Source: Bacillus sp. HF117_J1_D (GTDB lineage Bacteria > Bacillota > Bacilli > Bacillales > Bacillaceae_C). From it: DNA of 32,524 bases. Below, one piece after another: positions 15,415 through 22,698 of the stretch (the stretch's first letter is position 1; every line of letters begins with the position of its first letter). A program made the translations under genes and the position numbers. The stretch spans positions 9,459-41,982 of the forward strand of contig JAABNQ010000027.1 of NCBI GenBank assembly GCA_009928435.1, read 5' to 3'. The notes beneath the pieces were generated by a model. It did not search any database. It was not told the origin of the DNA and was given only the letters and a program-made list of their open reading frames with translations.

Positions 15415-16545
15415 TTAAAACCTATCTATTGAAAAATCCGAGATATCCTGTTTACTTTTTCCATCCACTGCCAATTGGCTCAGTATTTCTCCGACGGCAC
15501 TGGCAAATTTGAAACCATGCCCGGAAAATCCGCAGGCGAAGATGACATGATTCAGTTCTGGATGCCTGTCAATGATAAAGTCGCTGTCGGGAGAATTTGT
15601 GTAGACGCATGTTTTTCCGAATTTCAGTGGGAGCTTTTGAGACATGAACTTGGCAGCAAATCTCTTTACATCCTGCTCATCTTCCGGGAAAGTACCATAG
15701 TCAGCCAATGTCTCACCTGTCTTTACAGGCTGCCCCTCGTCGTGCCGACCGATTTTCACCCCGGCCCCATCGATGCTCGGGAAGCCATAATACAATTCGT
15801 CAGAATTAGGATAATTAACCGCAAAAGCTGGAAAAACATCAGAACGATAAATAGCTTCGTCAGAGTCAAACCAAGAGAAAGTTTTTCTCATCGACTGAAG
15901 CGGCAACTCCAATCCCAAAGCCGAAAGAATGGGGTCTGACCCCCTTCCTGCTGTGATAATTAATTTTTCCCCTGTAAATATCTCGTTGTCCGTTTTTACA
16001 ATAACCGAAGATTCACTTGCTTCGATTGCTTTTACGCTTGTATTTGTCCTCAGGACTGCTCCGTTTTTCTCAGCCAGTTCGCGGTAAGCCCGTACACATT
16101 CTTCGACCATAAGTACTCCGGAATTTTTTTCAAAACAGCCAATGAAATCATTTGAGAATTGGAAACCAGGCCATCTTTCATTCATTTCTGCTGCTGTTAA
16201 AACTTCAACTGGGAGCGAATACGTTTCCGCACTCTTTTTGACATTTTGAATAAATCCGGACTCCACGTCTCCAACATTTAAAACACCAGTTTGGAGAAAC
16301 AGTTTTTTATTTGACTTTTTTTCGAGATCCTGCCAGAGCTCCTGCGCTCTGAGCGCCATGGGCACATAATGTTCCCCCTCGCCATAGGCATGGCGGATGA
16401 TCCTTGTCTCCCCATGATGAGCCCCTTCCGTATGCGGTGGATTGAAAGCATCAATTAACAATACCTTTCTGCCTTGACTTGCCAGAAAATAGCCCGCAGC
16501 CATTCCCATGGAGCCTGCTCCGACAATAATGATTTCAAAATTCAT
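15415..16545 (-). CDS. Monomeric sarcosine oxidase / N-methyltryptophan oxidase-like flavoenzyme
   Basis: Oxidises a secondary N-methyl amino acid, giving formaldehyde, amine and H2O2. The FAD-binding Rossmann start is IIIVGAGSMGMAAGYFLA at residues 5-22. HHGETRIIRHAYGEGEHYVP (about 43-62) is the MSOX/MTOX signature, and Cys313 in KFGKTCVYT matches the covalent flavinylation Cys. The C-terminal FACGFSGHGFKFASAVGEILSQLA is also diagnostic. Length 376 aa is close to 370-390 for the family. The ATG start is preceded by GAGGGG, and a minus-strand TATAAT at 16577-16572 may be its -10, with a poor -35. It is alone between a terminator and an intergenic gap. Which N-methyl substrate it uses cannot be told from sequence. 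Confidence 0.85.
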   Translation of the reverse strand: MNFEIIIVGAGSMGMAAGYFLASQGRKVLLIDAFNPPHTEGAHHGETRIIRHAYGEGEHYVPMALRAQELWQDLEKKSNKKLFLQTGVLNVGDVESGFIQNVKKSAETYSLPVEVLTAAEMNERWPGFQFSNDFIGCFEKNSGVLMVEECVRAYRELAEKNGAVLRTNTSVKAIEASESSVIVKTDNEIFTGEKLIITAGRGSDPILSALGLELPLQSMRKTFSWFDSDEAIYRSDVFPAFAVNYPNSDELYYGFPSIDGAGVKIGRHDEGQPVKTGETLADYGTFPEDEQDVKRFAAKFMSQKLPLKFGKTCVYTNSPDSDFIIDRHPELNHVIFACGFSGHGFKFASAVGEILSQLAVDGKSKQDISDFSIDRF

Positions 16546-16797
16546 GTTATGTTCAGCCCCTCTCTTCTACTATTATAGGACAAAGCTGTTATGCAGACAT
16601 GAAAGGATTTTGTCAGGAAATGCGAAAGGTGAGCAGCCTTAGGAGACAATCACAAGGCGAACTTTGAGAAGTGAGTTCCTTCGCCACCACATTTCAATTA
16701 ACTGGCTGATAAGCTTTATTGAATACCCTTCACGCAGTTTTGCGCCTGCACTTGTACGTCCTATACGGCGCAGCTAGACATATACTTTCTCTTTAAA
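16546..16797. other. Intergenic region between two amine oxidase genes
   Basis: About 250 bp without a gene. It holds a possible -10 (16572-16577, minus strand) for the downstream oxidase and a hairpin-like GGCGAA...TTCGCC near 16656-16685. Nothing else is recognised. Confidence 0.45.
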
Positions 16798-16825
16798 GAA
16801 AAAAGCCTGCGAAAAAACGCAAGCT
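16798..16825 (-). terminator. Terminator of the PuuB-like oxidase gene
   Basis: On the minus strand AGCTTGCG pairs with CGCAGGCT (one U-G pair) around a 6-nt T loop, followed by TTTTTTC. The stem begins at the stop codon itself. Confidence 0.85.
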
Positions 16826-18108
16826 CATTTCCCGTACTTATCTTGAAGTGCCATGTAAAATTTCATGAGCCCCACACCCTTGGCATGTTGACTATGAAAA
16901 GGGATCGGACGCAGGTTTTCTTTTTTGAGCGGATTATTCACACGCTCGGGATGACTAATAGCTTCGGCGAGAACTTTACCTGCCATCACGGCCATCGCCG
17001 CTCCCTTTCCACAATAGCCGAAAGCGAAATGGGTCCCGTCCTCCAACTGTCCAATATATGGAAGGAAATCCTGAGTAAACCCGACTTTTCCTCCCCAGCG
17101 GTACTCGACCCGTGCATCCTTCAATTGTGGAAAAACTGTGATCATCCCTTCTCTTAAACGATCAAACAACAGCTTCTGGGCTCGCTTGCTAAAAGCTCGT
17201 CCGGAACCTCCAAAGGCCATTCGATTATCGGCTGTTCTTCTGAAGTAGTATAGTAAGTTCTTTGAATCAGAGACAGCTCGATTTTGAGGTATTAGACTTT
17301 CCATAAACTCTTGTGTCAATGGTTCGGTCGCAATCATGATACTATCAACAGGAATGACCGATTTTTTTAACATCTTACTCAAATTTCCCGCATAGGCATT
17401 GGTCACAATAACTACTTCATCAGCTATAACCCGTCCCATGGTCGTTGTAACAATAACCTTGTTCGCAGCGCCCTTTTGAATGCTCATAGCTTCTGAGTTC
17501 TCGTAAATCACCCCACCCAGATCTTCAACGGCATCCGCCAGCCCGAGTGCAAATTTGAGCGGGTGAAAATGAGCTCCCCTTGCATTAATTCGAGCTCCAT
17601 GATAAAAATCCGTATTCAATTCTGCTTTCATTTCAGATCGGTCAATAACTGATATTTCGTGAAAATTCAGCTTTGCCGCTAAGTATTCCTGATCTCTTTT
17701 GAAGTTATCCAAATGGGAAGCTTTGTAAGCTGGACGAATATCACCTTGTCTAACTAAATCACAAGCTATTCCATTTTCTTTGGATATACTCTCCACTAAA
17801 TCTATGGAATCAAGGGACAGCTCCCACATCAGCTTTGCCGTTTCGAAGCCTTTTTTCTGAGCAAATGCTTCCATTGGCCCGTGATATCCAGTAAGCAGCT
17901 CACCACCGTTTCTTCCACTGGCTCCATATCCTACCGCATTTTTTTCCAACACAATCGTTTGATGTCCCATTTTTTGCAAATGATAGGAAGTGGACAGCCC
18001 TGAAAAACCACCGCCGATAATCACCACATCACAATGCTTCTCATCAACTAGTGTTGGCCGTTTTTTTCGTTCACCGGCTGTTGCCTCCCACATGGACAAA
18101 TGATCCAT
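16825..18108 (-). CDS. FAD-dependent amine oxidase, PuuB/OrdL type
   Basis: A DAO-superfamily flavoprotein, probably oxidising a gamma-glutamylated or other secondary amine. The N-terminus has LSMWEATAGERKKRP ahead of the dinucleotide motif DVVIIGGGFSGLSTSYHLQ (about 28-46) and LEKNAVGYGASGRNGGELLTGYHG, the PuuB/OrdL pattern. The C-terminal FAD motif is GQLEDGTHFAFGYCGKGAAMAVMAGKVLAEAI. Length 427 aa is typical. The start lies 23 bp after the second copy of the interspersed repeat. A LysR regulator is transcribed divergently and is a likely controller. No gamma-glutamyl-polyamine synthetase or aldehyde dehydrogenase gene is nearby, so putrescine as substrate is not supported by context. Confidence 0.82.
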   Translation of the reverse strand: MDHLSMWEATAGERKKRPTLVDEKHCDVVIIGGGFSGLSTSYHLQKMGHQTIVLEKNAVGYGASGRNGGELLTGYHGPMEAFAQKKGFETAKLMWELSLDSIDLVESISKENGIACDLVRQGDIRPAYKASHLDNFKRDQEYLAAKLNFHEISVIDRSEMKAELNTDFYHGARINARGAHFHPLKFALGLADAVEDLGGVIYENSEAMSIQKGAANKVIVTTTMGRVIADEVVIVTNAYAGNLSKMLKKSVIPVDSIMIATEPLTQEFMESLIPQNRAVSDSKNLLYYFRRTADNRMAFGGSGRAFSKRAQKLLFDRLREGMITVFPQLKDARVEYRWGGKVGFTQDFLPYIGQLEDGTHFAFGYCGKGAAMAVMAGKVLAEAISHPERVNNPLKKENLRPIPFHSQHAKGVGLMKFYMALQDKYGK

Positions 18109-18130
18109 TATTCACTCCTCCATTCTATCG

Positions 18131-18197
18131 TATCAAATTCGCCTTGGCGTATTGGCGCCCAGATTTTTATCGAACTTAAGCTCGATACATTTCTGTT
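18131..18197 (-). repeat. Interspersed structured repeat (copy 2, shorter)
   Basis: Related to 14886-14943: TCAAATTCGCC...GGCG, the GGCGCCCAGATTTTTATCGA block and the TATCGAAC/GCTCGATA hairpin, with paired positions mostly kept despite base changes. Only this end of the element is present. Like copy 1 it lies in the leader of a minus-strand gene, in the same orientation, about 20-35 bp before the start codon. Confidence 0.6.
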
Positions 18198-18264
18198 GAA
18201 TAAAGTTAAGAAGATAACGTTTTCAATTTAATTTCATATAAGAATTTGCAATATAAATAGTATC

Positions 18265-18320
18265 TTGAATTTTTATAAATGTAAAATATATAATAAAACT
18301 AATAAATATATATTTTACAT
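18265..18320 (+). promoter_or_regulatory. lysR promoter with overlapping 13-bp inverted repeat
   Basis: TTGAAT (18265-18270), 18 bp, TATAAT (18289-18294). A perfect inverted repeat ATGTAAAATATAT (18279-18291) and ATATATTTTACAT (18308-18320), 16 bp apart, covers the -10 and the likely transcription start. This is the arrangement expected for autoregulation by the encoded LysR protein, perhaps with control of the divergent oxidase gene. Confidence 0.6.
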
Positions 18321-18335
18321 ATATAGGTGGTTGTT

Positions 18336-19247
18336 ATGGATATCCAAAAATTGAAATATTTTATAGCTGTCGTTGAGAATGGAACCGTTTCAAAAGCTGC
18401 CAAGGTCCTCAATATGACTCAGCCCCCTTTAAGTATGCTGTTGAAAAAGTTCGAGGATGAGATAGGGATTCAACTATTCAGACGGGAAGGGAAACGCCTA
18501 TATTTAACTGACTCCGGCCAATTAGTCTACCAGCGTGGAATCGAGCTTCTAGCAAGCTCGGAAGCTATTCTCCAAGAGGCACGGGAATTTCAGCAGGATC
18601 ACCGCGGAACTGTTTCTATCGGATGTGCAGCGGTGGCTAATTTCTCATTGATCCCTGAGGTAATCAAGCGCATGAATGATCGCTCTATTAATATCGTGAC
18701 TCATGTGAAGGAAGGCTCTCCCCCTTATATTCTTGATCATCTGCGTTTTCATAAGCTTGATATTGGAATGGTGCGGAATGTTTATAATAGAAACGATTTA
18801 ATGACAACAAAACTGTTTACAGAACCTATAATGGTTGCATTGCCTCCAGGACACCCGCTTACAGGGAAAAAATCTGTAGCGTTAGAAGAATTAAAGGATG
18901 AAAACTTTCTCCTTCACCATTCTTCCTATGAATATAATATTTCAGACACTATCATCATGGAGTGTAAAAAAAGAGGATTTTCACCAAATATCATTTATTG
19001 GGGATACGAAACATTGCCGATGCTTGGAATGGTCAAAGCCGGCATGGGAATTACATTTCCTCCCAAATCCATTGTTAAAAGTATAGGCTTTGACCTCCCT
19101 CCGCTGGCGGAGCTTATCGACCCTCTCATCACCACAACATTAAATATGGTGACAATGAAAAACAACGTAAAAAAAGAATCGGTTGATCTATTTTTGGATA
19201 TAACCAAGGAGGTTATCGGGGAAATGGAAGAGGAATTTGGGATTTAA
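18336..19247 (+). CDS. LysR-family transcriptional regulator
   Basis: A DNA-binding activator or repressor. The winged helix-turn-helix is at residues 1-60 (MDIQKLKYFIAVVENGTVSKAAKVLNMTQPPLSMLLKKFEDEIGIQLFRR), a linker helix follows, and a periplasmic-binding-like effector domain fills residues 90-300. The 303 aa length is standard. The ATG at 18336 follows AGGTGG by 5 nt; a GTG at 18327 lies inside that ribosome binding site and is rejected. It diverges from the PuuB-like oxidase gene, its likely target. The effector is unknown. It is one of the few plus-strand genes in the window. Confidence 0.88.
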   Translation: MDIQKLKYFIAVVENGTVSKAAKVLNMTQPPLSMLLKKFEDEIGIQLFRREGKRLYLTDSGQLVYQRGIELLASSEAILQEAREFQQDHRGTVSIGCAAVANFSLIPEVIKRMNDRSINIVTHVKEGSPPYILDHLRFHKLDIGMVRNVYNRNDLMTTKLFTEPIMVALPPGHPLTGKKSVALEELKDENFLLHHSSYEYNISDTIIMECKKRGFSPNIIYWGYETLPMLGMVKAGMGITFPPKSIVKSIGFDLPPLAELIDPLITTTLNMVTMKNNVKKESVDLFLDITKEVIGEMEEEFGI

Positions 19248-19511
19248 AAAAACTGAGCGGAAGCCTATACGTTTTCGCTCAGCCAAACCATTCTTATTTT
19301 TATTGAAACTCTGCTATGTCTGCCCATTCTATCTTTTTTTAATGTCCATTTCTTCTGTTGCTTCTTTATTAATGAATGACCACCAGGCCAAGGGTAAAAC
19401 AAAGCTTGGGAGGCTTTGACGCTGTACCGCTGCCGAACAAACGGAAAAAGGGTCTGATAACGTATGCCAAAAATTAAGTTCCTTCAAAGCTCCTTTCGGT
19501 CTTTAGCCGCA
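19248..19511 (-). terminator. Convergent region with a strong hairpin (19253-19282)
   Basis: CTGAGCG (19253-19259) and CGCTCAG (19276-19282) form a perfect stem, extended by GAA/TTT. On the minus strand it is followed by TTTTTTT, so it terminates transcription coming from the membrane-protein gene. On the plus strand the T-run is missing, so it is weaker for lysR. The rest of the region to 19511 shows no gene. Confidence 0.65.
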
Positions 19512-20339
19512 TCATTCCTGAATCTCCGTCTGTAAAATAGAATAAAGCACATCATTTAGTTCGTCACTGTCGATAGGCACCCCGTCGACTTCACCGTTTA
19601 CAATATCGAAGTATTCATCCTCCAAGACAAAATCCATTGAAAAAGGATAAGATTCTACCGTTCCTGTAAAACGGATTATTTCTTCACCATTCTCATTTCT
19701 AATCAACTGCCACTCCGGCTCGGAAAAATAGCTGTCCAGCGCCTCGCCAATAGTTTTATCAGGGAATTCTTCAGATACTCCATTTTTAAGTATGGCAATT
19801 TTATCATCAGCTGTAGGGAATAGCGTAGCAGAAAGGAAACCATAAACCAATAAGCCGATAACGACAAACAAAACACCAAGCCAGCTTGTCTGTCCTTGAT
19901 TGCGGAGCTTTGTTTTCCTTTGCTCGTCAGGAAGCCCCTCGCTCTCTATGGCATTGATTTTCTTTCTGGTATGAATATAGTAAAAGTAATTTCCGTACAA
20001 GCCTAACATGATAGAGATCCCTGCTGTGATTGATGAATCAGTTGCATTGACCATGGAATCCGTTAATTGCCGATCATTTAAAAAATAGATTACTAAATCC
20101 GTGACAAAAAACAGGGTTAGCATCAAAATAACCGGCATATACATTTTTCTGTAGCCCATCCAAAACATAGATAAAAAAAAGGCTGCAAAGTTCCAGGATG
20201 GCTTATTTCCTTTGCTTTTTTTCCATTTCCGGTTGTAGTATGGATATTTAGTTCCAACAAAGATCTCTACATTTGTTTCCCCTAAATGTTCCTCTAAAGA
20301 ACCTGGGATGTGGTTAGCCTTAAGTTGCTGTTCTTTCAT
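19512..20339 (-). CDS. Multi-pass membrane protein, DUF2628-like, function unknown
   Basis: I do not recognise a characterised family. The N-terminal 45 residues are hydrophilic (KYPYYNRKWKKSKGNKPSWNF), then AAFFLSMFWMGYRKMYMPVILMLTLFF and further hydrophobic segments (about 100-120 and 150-172) suggest three to four membrane helices. This pattern with a WNFAAFF...WMGYRKMY motif is like DUF2628. The C-terminal 95 residues are acidic and soluble. The ATG at 20339 follows AAGGG; a TTG just before it is less likely. It stands alone between a terminator and a 230-bp gap. No functional link to the catabolic neighbours is seen. Confidence 0.65.
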   Translation of the reverse strand: MKEQQLKANHIPGSLEEHLGETNVEIFVGTKYPYYNRKWKKSKGNKPSWNFAAFFLSMFWMGYRKMYMPVILMLTLFFVTDLVIYFLNDRQLTDSMVNATDSSITAGISIMLGLYGNYFYYIHTRKKINAIESEGLPDEQRKTKLRNQGQTSWLGVLFVVIGLLVYGFLSATLFPTADDKIAILKNGVSEEFPDKTIGEALDSYFSEPEWQLIRNENGEEIIRFTGTVESYPFSMDFVLEDEYFDIVNGEVDGVPIDSDELNDVLYSILQTEIQE

Positions 20340-20569
20340 CAATCCCTTACCCCCGTATGACTCTTGTCTAACCGCAATGTTTGGTTAACATACCGAGAAT
20401 ATGGTATCATTATTCATTTGTTATTGGTATAGAACTTTTGTCATGTAACGGAGAATGAAGCTCTTGCAAAATCAGCCCTTGCAGCAACTGCCAGAAGGCT
20501 GTGTCACTAATAAATAGAAGAATTCCCTTTTAATTAGCCGGAAAAGCCAATAGACTGCCCGGCCGTTCT
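20340..20569. other. Intergenic region; possible weak terminator at 20537-20563
   Basis: No gene. On the minus strand GCCGG and CCGGC can pair around a 17-nt loop just after the small ORF at 20570, followed by TAATTAAAA, a weak terminator. The other side probably contains the promoter of the membrane-protein gene, but I see no good -35/-10 pair. Confidence 0.35.
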
Positions 20570-20797
20570 TTATTGAATATATTGCTTCAACTTCTGATCC
20601 CTTTCTCTTCTTTCTTCCTCGGAAGCTAAATCATATTTTTTCAATAAGTGAAATACTTCATTTAATGTTTCCTGCGGTCTCTCGCTTTGTAGAAATTGTT
20701 GCAGCCCTTCGGTCAGACTTCCCGGTAGAAACTCTGCCTGGCTTTCAAGCTTTGCCACTACACTCTCTTGAGAATGGTCAATATTGCATTTTCCCAT
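20570..20797 (-). CDS. Small hydrophilic protein of unknown function
   Basis: 75 aa, charged, likely mostly helical (LTEGLQQFLQSERPQETLNEVFHLLKKYDLASEEERRERDQKLKQYIQ), with a Cys near the N-terminus (MGKCNIDHS) and no signal peptide or membrane segment. The ATG at 20797 lies 6 nt after GGAAAGGTG; an upstream GTG at 20806 is inside the ribosome binding site. It follows pxpC by about 30 nt and is probably the last gene of the xdhC-to-pxpC unit. It could be a small partner or chaperone of that pathway, but nothing in the sequence shows this. No family recognised. Confidence 0.6.
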   Translation of the reverse strand: MGKCNIDHSQESVVAKLESQAEFLPGSLTEGLQQFLQSERPQETLNEVFHLLKKYDLASEEERRERDQKLKQYIQ

Positions 20798-20826
20798 TTT
20801 AATCACCTTTCCATTAAAATATTTGT

Positions 20827-21804
20827 CTATCTTTTCAACATTTCTTCCAACCGCGCCAGCTTTTCGTTTCTAACTTTTCTCGCTTCAATGGCTTGATCCA
20901 GTGTGATCGCCACAAACCGGCAGGTGGAAAGTGGTCGAGATTGAGCAATCAGATCAAGGTCCTGGCTAATGACCGTTCCGATCGTTGCAAAGCCTCCGCC
21001 GGTCGTGGCATCATTTTGCAGAACGATCAACTCTTCTTCATTGGGAAACATGATTCCGCCGATCGGATAGGCGAAATCTACTACATTCGTAAAACTGCTT
21101 CCGGCTCCAAATGGAGGTTCTTCCTCGATAAAAGATACTTTTGCTCCTGTATATCGATAAGCGACCCGATTTGATTCAGGCGAAACTGTCCATTCAGAAT
21201 TCAAGAATGCTTTTAAGCCTTCGTCGCTAATCATATGCCCCTTAATTCCCATTGTTACTCTGATTTCCTGTGATCGCTTGAAGTCTGGAATAAATTCCTG
21301 CGGTACAGATTTTCCTTCCTGCTTGAATACTCCAGGGAGAGGTTCATAAATATTCACTCTATCGCCCTTGATGATCTTTCTGCCTTGGTATCCGCCAATA
21401 TTACTCAATTCATAAGTAGAACGGCTGCCTAGCACTTCCGGGACATCGATTCCTCCTGACACACATAAATAGGACTTCACGCCCTCCCGGCATGCCTTCA
21501 AGGTAAGATCATCGCCCTCCTGGACTGCAATTGCTTTCCACAACTCCACTGGACTCCCATTCAGGAAAGCTTCCATCGGAGCTCCAGTCAAAGCAATGAC
21601 CGTATTTTTCTGAAATGTCATGCTTCCACCGACCACAGTCATTTCAAATCCTGCAAAATCGACAGGGTTACCAACAAGAAGGTTTGCGACCATGAACGAA
21701 AATTTATCGGCAGCCCCTGACGGCGGCACACCGAAATGATAGTTTCCCAGCCGGCCCAAATCCTGCACAGTGGTCCATAGCCCCGGTTCATTGATTTTTA
21801 TCAT
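20827..21804 (-). CDS. pxpC: 5-oxoprolinase subunit C / biotin-dependent carboxyltransferase-like (PxpC/KipA family), second copy
   Basis: AHS2 (carboxyltransferase domain 2) protein, homologous to B. subtilis KipA/PxpC and to half of the urea carboxylase carboxyltransferase. Diagnostic segments: PGLWTTVQDLGRLGNYHFGVPPSGAADKFSF near the N-terminus, PPFGAGSSFTNVVDFAYPIGGIMFPN and NDATTGGGFATIGTVIS near 240-280. Length 325 aa is typical. It is diverged from the second copy at 29501-30487 (perhaps half the residues alike by eye), so this is not a recent duplication. It starts 1 nt after pxpB ends. Partners BC, BCCP and PxpA are absent from this locus, so it may act with those of the other operon or on a different lactam or amide. 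Confidence 0.82.
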   Translation of the reverse strand: MIKINEPGLWTTVQDLGRLGNYHFGVPPSGAADKFSFMVANLLVGNPVDFAGFEMTVVGGSMTFQKNTVIALTGAPMEAFLNGSPVELWKAIAVQEGDDLTLKACREGVKSYLCVSGGIDVPEVLGSRSTYELSNIGGYQGRKIIKGDRVNIYEPLPGVFKQEGKSVPQEFIPDFKRSQEIRVTMGIKGHMISDEGLKAFLNSEWTVSPESNRVAYRYTGAKVSFIEEEPPFGAGSSFTNVVDFAYPIGGIMFPNEEELIVLQNDATTGGGFATIGTVISQDLDLIAQSRPLSTCRFVAITLDQAIEARKVRNEKLARLEEMLKR

Positions 21805-21805
21805 C

Positions 21806-22687
21806 TTAAAAATCTCCTGTCAGTTCACGAATGTACTCATTTCCTTTTTCAGCATATTCCAAAGGAGACAGATCTATATTTTTCATCCGATATTTATAGG
21901 TTCCCGCTTCCACGTCTTCACGTATTCGCCAGTATTCGGATTCATCCACGGACCGGTACTTCCATATATCGCCAGGCCGCGCCAAAAAGTACGATCCAAG
22001 TTCCGGCAAATATTTTTCATGATCAACAACAGGAACAGCGGACATGCCGATGAGCTGGTAGCTTCCTGGCCCGTTTACAGGATAGATGACATTAAATGCT
22101 CCTCCTATTCCGATGCTGCGTGCAGGTGTATCCGTCCGAGGACTTGCATACTTCGGGACTTGAATCATTTCCTCCTGTTGGATACCGAGCGGAAAATGCC
22201 ACGCAGTTCCTGGTAAAAAGCCAACCATCGTTATTAAATAGGGCGTACAGGAATGTTTTTCAATAAAAGCTTCTTTACTGTTGAAGCCATTTAACCGCAT
22301 GACATATTCAAAGTTTGTTTCTTCTGGGGAATCATGCCTGTTTTTAAACCGTTCAGAGTAATCCCTTGTAATTGGATCATCATACCAGATAGGAATCTCG
22401 ACCATCCGTACAGATAGATTCAATTCTTTCGGATCGCTTTTCGTCAGATCAATTTCCCTTAAATAGTCCAGCAGATCCCGAGCGGAAATGATATCAGGGT
22501 TGTAGCGAACCAAATAAGAGGCGTTTGAAGAAGCAATGTCCGTAATGCCCGGGATATTTCTTTTTCTCAGTTCAGCAGTAATGGCCAATGCCTTAAAATT
22601 GCTTTCCACCCTCATATCACGGGAGATCTCCGCATATATATATTCGTCACCGCCAAAATTAAAATTTGTTTCAGGCAATGTAAACAA
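21806..22687 (-). CDS. pxpB: 5-oxoprolinase subunit B (PxpB/KipI family), second copy
   Basis: AHS1 domain protein, homologous to B. subtilis KipI/PxpB and to the first carboxyltransferase half of urea carboxylase. Visible motifs: NFGGDEYIYAEISRDMRVESNFKALAITAELRKRNIPGITDIASSNASYLVRY, PYLITMVGFLPGTAWHFPLG and SIGIGGAFNVIYPVNGPGSYQLIGMSAVPV. At 293 aa it is longer than KipI (240). A GTG at 22696 is also possible, but TTG at 22687 is 5 nt after AGAGGTGG and fits better. It follows the sigma-54 activator by a few nt, so the regulator and enzyme genes are co-transcribed. Forms a heteromer with the downstream PxpC by family knowledge. Confidence 0.8.
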   Translation of the reverse strand: MFTLPETNFNFGGDEYIYAEISRDMRVESNFKALAITAELRKRNIPGITDIASSNASYLVRYNPDIISARDLLDYLREIDLTKSDPKELNLSVRMVEIPIWYDDPITRDYSERFKNRHDSPEETNFEYVMRLNGFNSKEAFIEKHSCTPYLITMVGFLPGTAWHFPLGIQQEEMIQVPKYASPRTDTPARSIGIGGAFNVIYPVNGPGSYQLIGMSAVPVVDHEKYLPELGSYFLARPGDIWKYRSVDESEYWRIREDVEAGTYKYRMKNIDLSPLEYAEKGNEYIRELTGDF

Positions 22688-22698
22688 CGTCTCCACCT

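Noticed and set aside
19237-19419. Plus-strand 60-aa frame after lysR
   Set aside because: It starts inside the lysR end and passes through the terminator hairpin; no coding character.
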